DNA of 64,000 nucleotides, taken from Lysinibacter sp. HNR (lineage in GTDB: Bacteria; Actinomycetota; Actinomycetes; Actinomycetales; Microbacteriaceae). Under the pieces are notes generated by a model that saw only the letters and a program-made list of their open reading frames with translations, was not told the origin of the DNA and did not search any database. The position numbers were made by a program, and so were the translations under genes. Where the stretch lies: the NCBI RefSeq assembly GCF_029760935.1, contig NZ_CP121684.1, forward strand, positions 2,852,001-2,916,000, written 5' to 3'. Below, one piece after another: positions 62,154-64,000 of the stretch. The stretch's first letter is position 1. Every line of letters starts with the position of its first letter.

Positions 62154-63045
62154 GTGTAGCGACCTTCCCGATTATGCCTCGATGTCCAATTTCCGCGGCT
62201 GCCTCCAGATATGCGAGAGCGCCGGTTGATGATTCATCATATTCAATAACACTCTGCCCATAGCTTGGAGCCTCAGAAATACGCACCGAACGAGGAATAA
62301 CCGTTTTCAGCGTCTGTTCTGGAAAATGTTGACGAACCTCGTTGGCTACCTCGGTTGCCAGGTTGGTACGTGAATCAAACATCGTAAGCAAGATAGTGGA
62401 GAGACGGAGTTCAGGGTTGAGATGCAATTCGATGAGTTGGATGTTCTTCAACAGCTGACTCAAACCCTCAAGTGCATAATATTCACATTGGATGGGGATA
62501 AGAACTTCACGGGCGGCAACAAAAGCGTTAATCGTGAGTAGTCCTAGCGAGGGGGGGCAATCAATAAAGACATAGTGAAATTTTTGATCCTGATTCTCTA
62601 GAAAGATATCCAGGGCGCGACGAAGACGCTGTTCCCTCGCAACTAACGAGACCAGCTCAATCTCTGCTCCCGCAAGGTGAATAGTTGCGGGAACACAATA
62701 AAGGTTCTCTACCTGTGAGCTCTTCTGTATAACCTCACCAATGGGTTTATCCCCGATAATTACGTCATAAACACTGGGGGTTTCTTCTCGATGAACAGCG
62801 CCGAGTGCAGTAGAAGCGTTCCCTTGAGGATCAAGATCGATAACTAAAACCCGAGCACCAGATAGTGCAAGAGCAGCAGCTAGATTAACGGTGGTGGTGG
62901 TTTTACCCACTCCCCCTTTTTGGTTTGAAATAGTTATAACCCGAGTTGTATTGGGAAAAGGAGCGGGATTTTCCTTTAACAACTTGCGGCGACGAGCCTT
63001 ATCGGCAATCTGTCGTCCAAGTGGTGCACTTGATTCTAGACTCAT
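62143..63045 (-). CDS. parA: Chromosome partitioning ATPase ParA
   Basis: 300 aa. Deviant Walker A KGGVGKTTTT at about 45-54, Walker B IDCPPSLG, plus ANDIP-like segments of ParA/Soj. Basic N-terminal residues (ADKARRRKLLKEN). Works with ParB to segregate origins. ATG with no strong RBS visible. The next gene upstream is rsmG. Confidence 0.97.
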   Translation of the reverse strand: MSLESSAPLGRQIADKARRRKLLKENPAPFPNTTRVITISNQKGGVGKTTTTVNLAAALALSGARVLVIDLDPQGNASTALGAVHREETPSVYDVIIGDKPIGEVIQKSSQVENLYCVPATIHLAGAEIELVSLVAREQRLRRALDIFLENQDQKFHYVFIDCPPSLGLLTINAFVAAREVLIPIQCEYYALEGLSQLLKNIQLIELHLNPELRLSTILLTMFDSRTNLATEVANEVRQHFPEQTLKTVIPRSVRISEAPSYGQSVIEYDESSTGALAYLEAAAEIGHRGIIGKVATHGS

Positions 63046-63097
63046 GATTCCTTTGCTCTATTGCTGCGGTTTTTCTCATCAACAAACAATTACAGGT

Positions 63098-63111
63098 GTT
63101 TCACGTGAAAC
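63098..63111. other. parS site between rsmG and parA
   Basis: A perfect GTTTCACGTGAAAC palindrome 53 bp upstream of the parA start; ParB bound here could also affect parAB transcription. Confidence 0.87.
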
Positions 63112-63138
63112 GCTATCACCAATCACTGACACTCAATG

Positions 63139-63783
63139 TCATGAAGTTTCCTCACCTACTGTAGCCCGAAAAACCCGAGTCTCCTCAGTGAGAACCTCGC
63201 TCCCTAAAATTAACACCTCAGGATTATGAAGTTTGTATTTTTTGATCTGTTTTGCTGCGGCAGCTATTTCCTTCTCCACACTCACTCCCTTCATGAGAAT
63301 AAGTTCTCCCTCGCCGCGTAGCAGGGGAGCAGTAAGAGGAATCAGTTTTTGGAGCGAGCTCACAGCTCTGGCGGTTACCTGATCAAGAGCAATCTGACTG
63401 TCAATTTCTTCTGCACGAGCACGTATAACACGGGTATTAGAAAGCCCCAGGGTCGTAACCTGATCGTTCAGCCAGGAAACACGACGCTCCATGGGCTCAA
63501 TAAGAACAAAATTTATGTCTGGTCGGATGATTGCAAGAACAAGTCCTGGCAAACCCGAGCCCGAACCCACATCTCCAACGGTTCCCTGCCGTAGCAGGGG
63601 AGCAATAATCGCACAATTAAGTATGTGCCTGGTCCAGATCCGAGGAAGCTCAAGGGGTCCAATGAGCCCAAGTTCCTCGCCACGTTCAACAAGATTTTTA
63701 GTGAAATCTCGAAGAGCTTCTATTCTTTCGGGAAACAGTTTAGCGGCAATCGGTGGCTCTGTCTCAACGATAACGTCAGTCAA
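63139..63783 (-). CDS. rsmG: 16S rRNA (guanine-527-N7)-methyltransferase RsmG (GidB)
   Basis: 214 aa. SAM-binding motif VGSGSGLPGLVLAIIRPDINFVLIEPMERRVSWL, and RWIGPLELPRIWTRHILNC-like EELGLIGPLELPRIWTRHIL before it. It methylates 16S rRNA G527; loss gives low-level streptomycin resistance. Located in the standard order between jag and parA. Confidence 0.96.
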   Translation of the reverse strand: MTDVIVETEPPIAAKLFPERIEALRDFTKNLVERGEELGLIGPLELPRIWTRHILNCAIIAPLLRQGTVGDVGSGSGLPGLVLAIIRPDINFVLIEPMERRVSWLNDQVTTLGLSNTRVIRARAEEIDSQIALDQVTARAVSSLQKLIPLTAPLLRGEGELILMKGVSVEKEIAAAAKQIKKYKLHNPEVLILGSEVLTEETRVFRATVGEETS

Positions 63784-63784
63784 T

Positions 63785-63798
63785 GTTTCACGTGAAAC
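63785..63798. other. parS site between jag and rsmG
   Basis: A perfect GTTTCACGTGAAAC palindrome. Its last base is the first base of the jag stop codon, so it overlaps the end of jag, two nt before the rsmG start. Confidence 0.87.
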
Positions 63799-64000
63799 TA
63801 ACTGAGCGGAGAAATCACGATGTGACGTCCCCGACCCTCGCCTTCGGACTCAGAATGAAATCCTGCCTCGGAAACAAAATCGTGAACAAGCTTACGCTCA
63901 TACGATGACATTGCCGGAAAAGCTTCGCGTTCACTACCGGCCTCGATTTTAGACACCGCTTTTTCAACCATAACTCTGAGTTGTTCGGTGCGTGCTTCAC
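63798..64000 (-). CDS. khpB: Jag/KhpB family R3H-domain RNA-binding protein, partial at the window end
   Basis: Only the last 67 codons are in the window; the upstream KH part lies beyond 64000. The frame reads EARTEQLRVMVEKAVSKIE, then the R3H-type end FPAMSSYERKLVHDFV and GEGRGRHIVISPLS, matching SpoIIIJ-associated Jag proteins, which bind RNA and affect cell-wall synthesis. Another frame (63815-64000) is a shadow without family match. It is followed by rsmG, and a yidC-rnpA-dnaA order is expected beyond. Confidence 0.9.
   Translation of the reverse strand, partial: EARTEQLRVMVEKAVSKIEAGSEREAFPAMSSYERKLVHDFVSEAGFHSESEGEGRGRHIVISPLS

Noticed and set aside
1-64000. tRNA, rRNA or CRISPR elements
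   Set aside because: No cloverleaf with a T-loop GTTCRA motif, no rRNA-like segment and no spaced repeat array was recognised in the gaps by eye; a dedicated scan was not run.

Overview
This window looks like the origin-proximal part of a Micrococcales (probably Microbacteriaceae) actinobacterial chromosome. The main evidence is the right end, where jag, rsmG, parA and parB, then trxA, trxB, murJ, a DUF6049-type gene, cca, rpsF-ssb-rpsR-rplI and dnaB occur in the usual actinobacterial order around oriC. Other support comes from perfect GTTTCACGTGAAAC parS sites, a BkdABC-type dehydrogenase, a mycothiol-type PIG-L deacetylase, a CE1758/CE1759-type LLM oxidoreductase pair, and LAXTG-type cell-wall sorting signals. 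The species cannot be named from the sequence alone. oriC/dnaA should lie a little beyond position 64000.

Layout. 1-1.3 kb: the end of an AidB-like acyl-CoA dehydrogenase. 1.4-9.9 kb: an importer operon (lipoprotein, permease, fused permease-ATPase, ATPase) followed by a sugar isomerase-like protein and a Gfo/Idh/MocA dehydrogenase, with a divergent ROK regulator; this is probably uptake and catabolism of a sugar-like compound. 10-14.3 kb: an AT-rich locus with two related surface proteins (signal peptide, leucine-rich repeats, long coiled coil, LAKTG sorting signal). One copy is a multiply broken pseudogene, and in both copies a poly-G tract inside the signal-peptide codons puts the start codon out of frame. 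14.6-20.4 kb: an amidohydrolase and an M20 amidase/carbamoylase with a divergent PucR-type regulator, then an MHS-family transporter. 20.5-25.4 kb: an aminotransferase-E1alpha-E1beta-E2 operon of branched-chain keto-acid dehydrogenase type. 25.5-34.4 kb: YvlD-like membrane protein, LMW phosphatase, purB, two small membrane proteins, an Na+/H+ antiporter, an LLM oxidoreductase with its flavin reductase, and a membrane-anchored EEP-family hydrolase. 34.5-37.9 kb: a TPR protein, then a translationally coupled operon of ECF sigma factor, Ogt methyltransferase, 2OG-Fe(II) oxygenase and AlkB, which reads as an alkylation-repair unit with its own sigma factor. 37.9-39.7 kb: dnaB, preceded by a cluster of DnaA boxes. 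39.7-48.7 kb: a second importer operon of the same fused architecture, followed by MgtC, a cytoplasmic Cys-type sulfatase and its formylglycine-generating enzyme, with a divergent TetR regulator. 49.8-64 kb: the replication, translation, cell-wall and segregation genes listed above.

The accessory part is mainly two complete 'import then process' operons, each with a divergent regulator, plus the surface-protein locus. The strongest candidate for something undescribed is that locus: two homologous LRR/coiled-coil, sortase-type proteins that look set up for phase variation by slippage in a poly-G tract at the signal peptide. The AlkB/Ogt/ECF operon, the sulfatase-FGE-importer operon and the DnaA-box cluster upstream of dnaB are next. 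No rRNA, tRNA, CRISPR array, transposase or prophage was seen.
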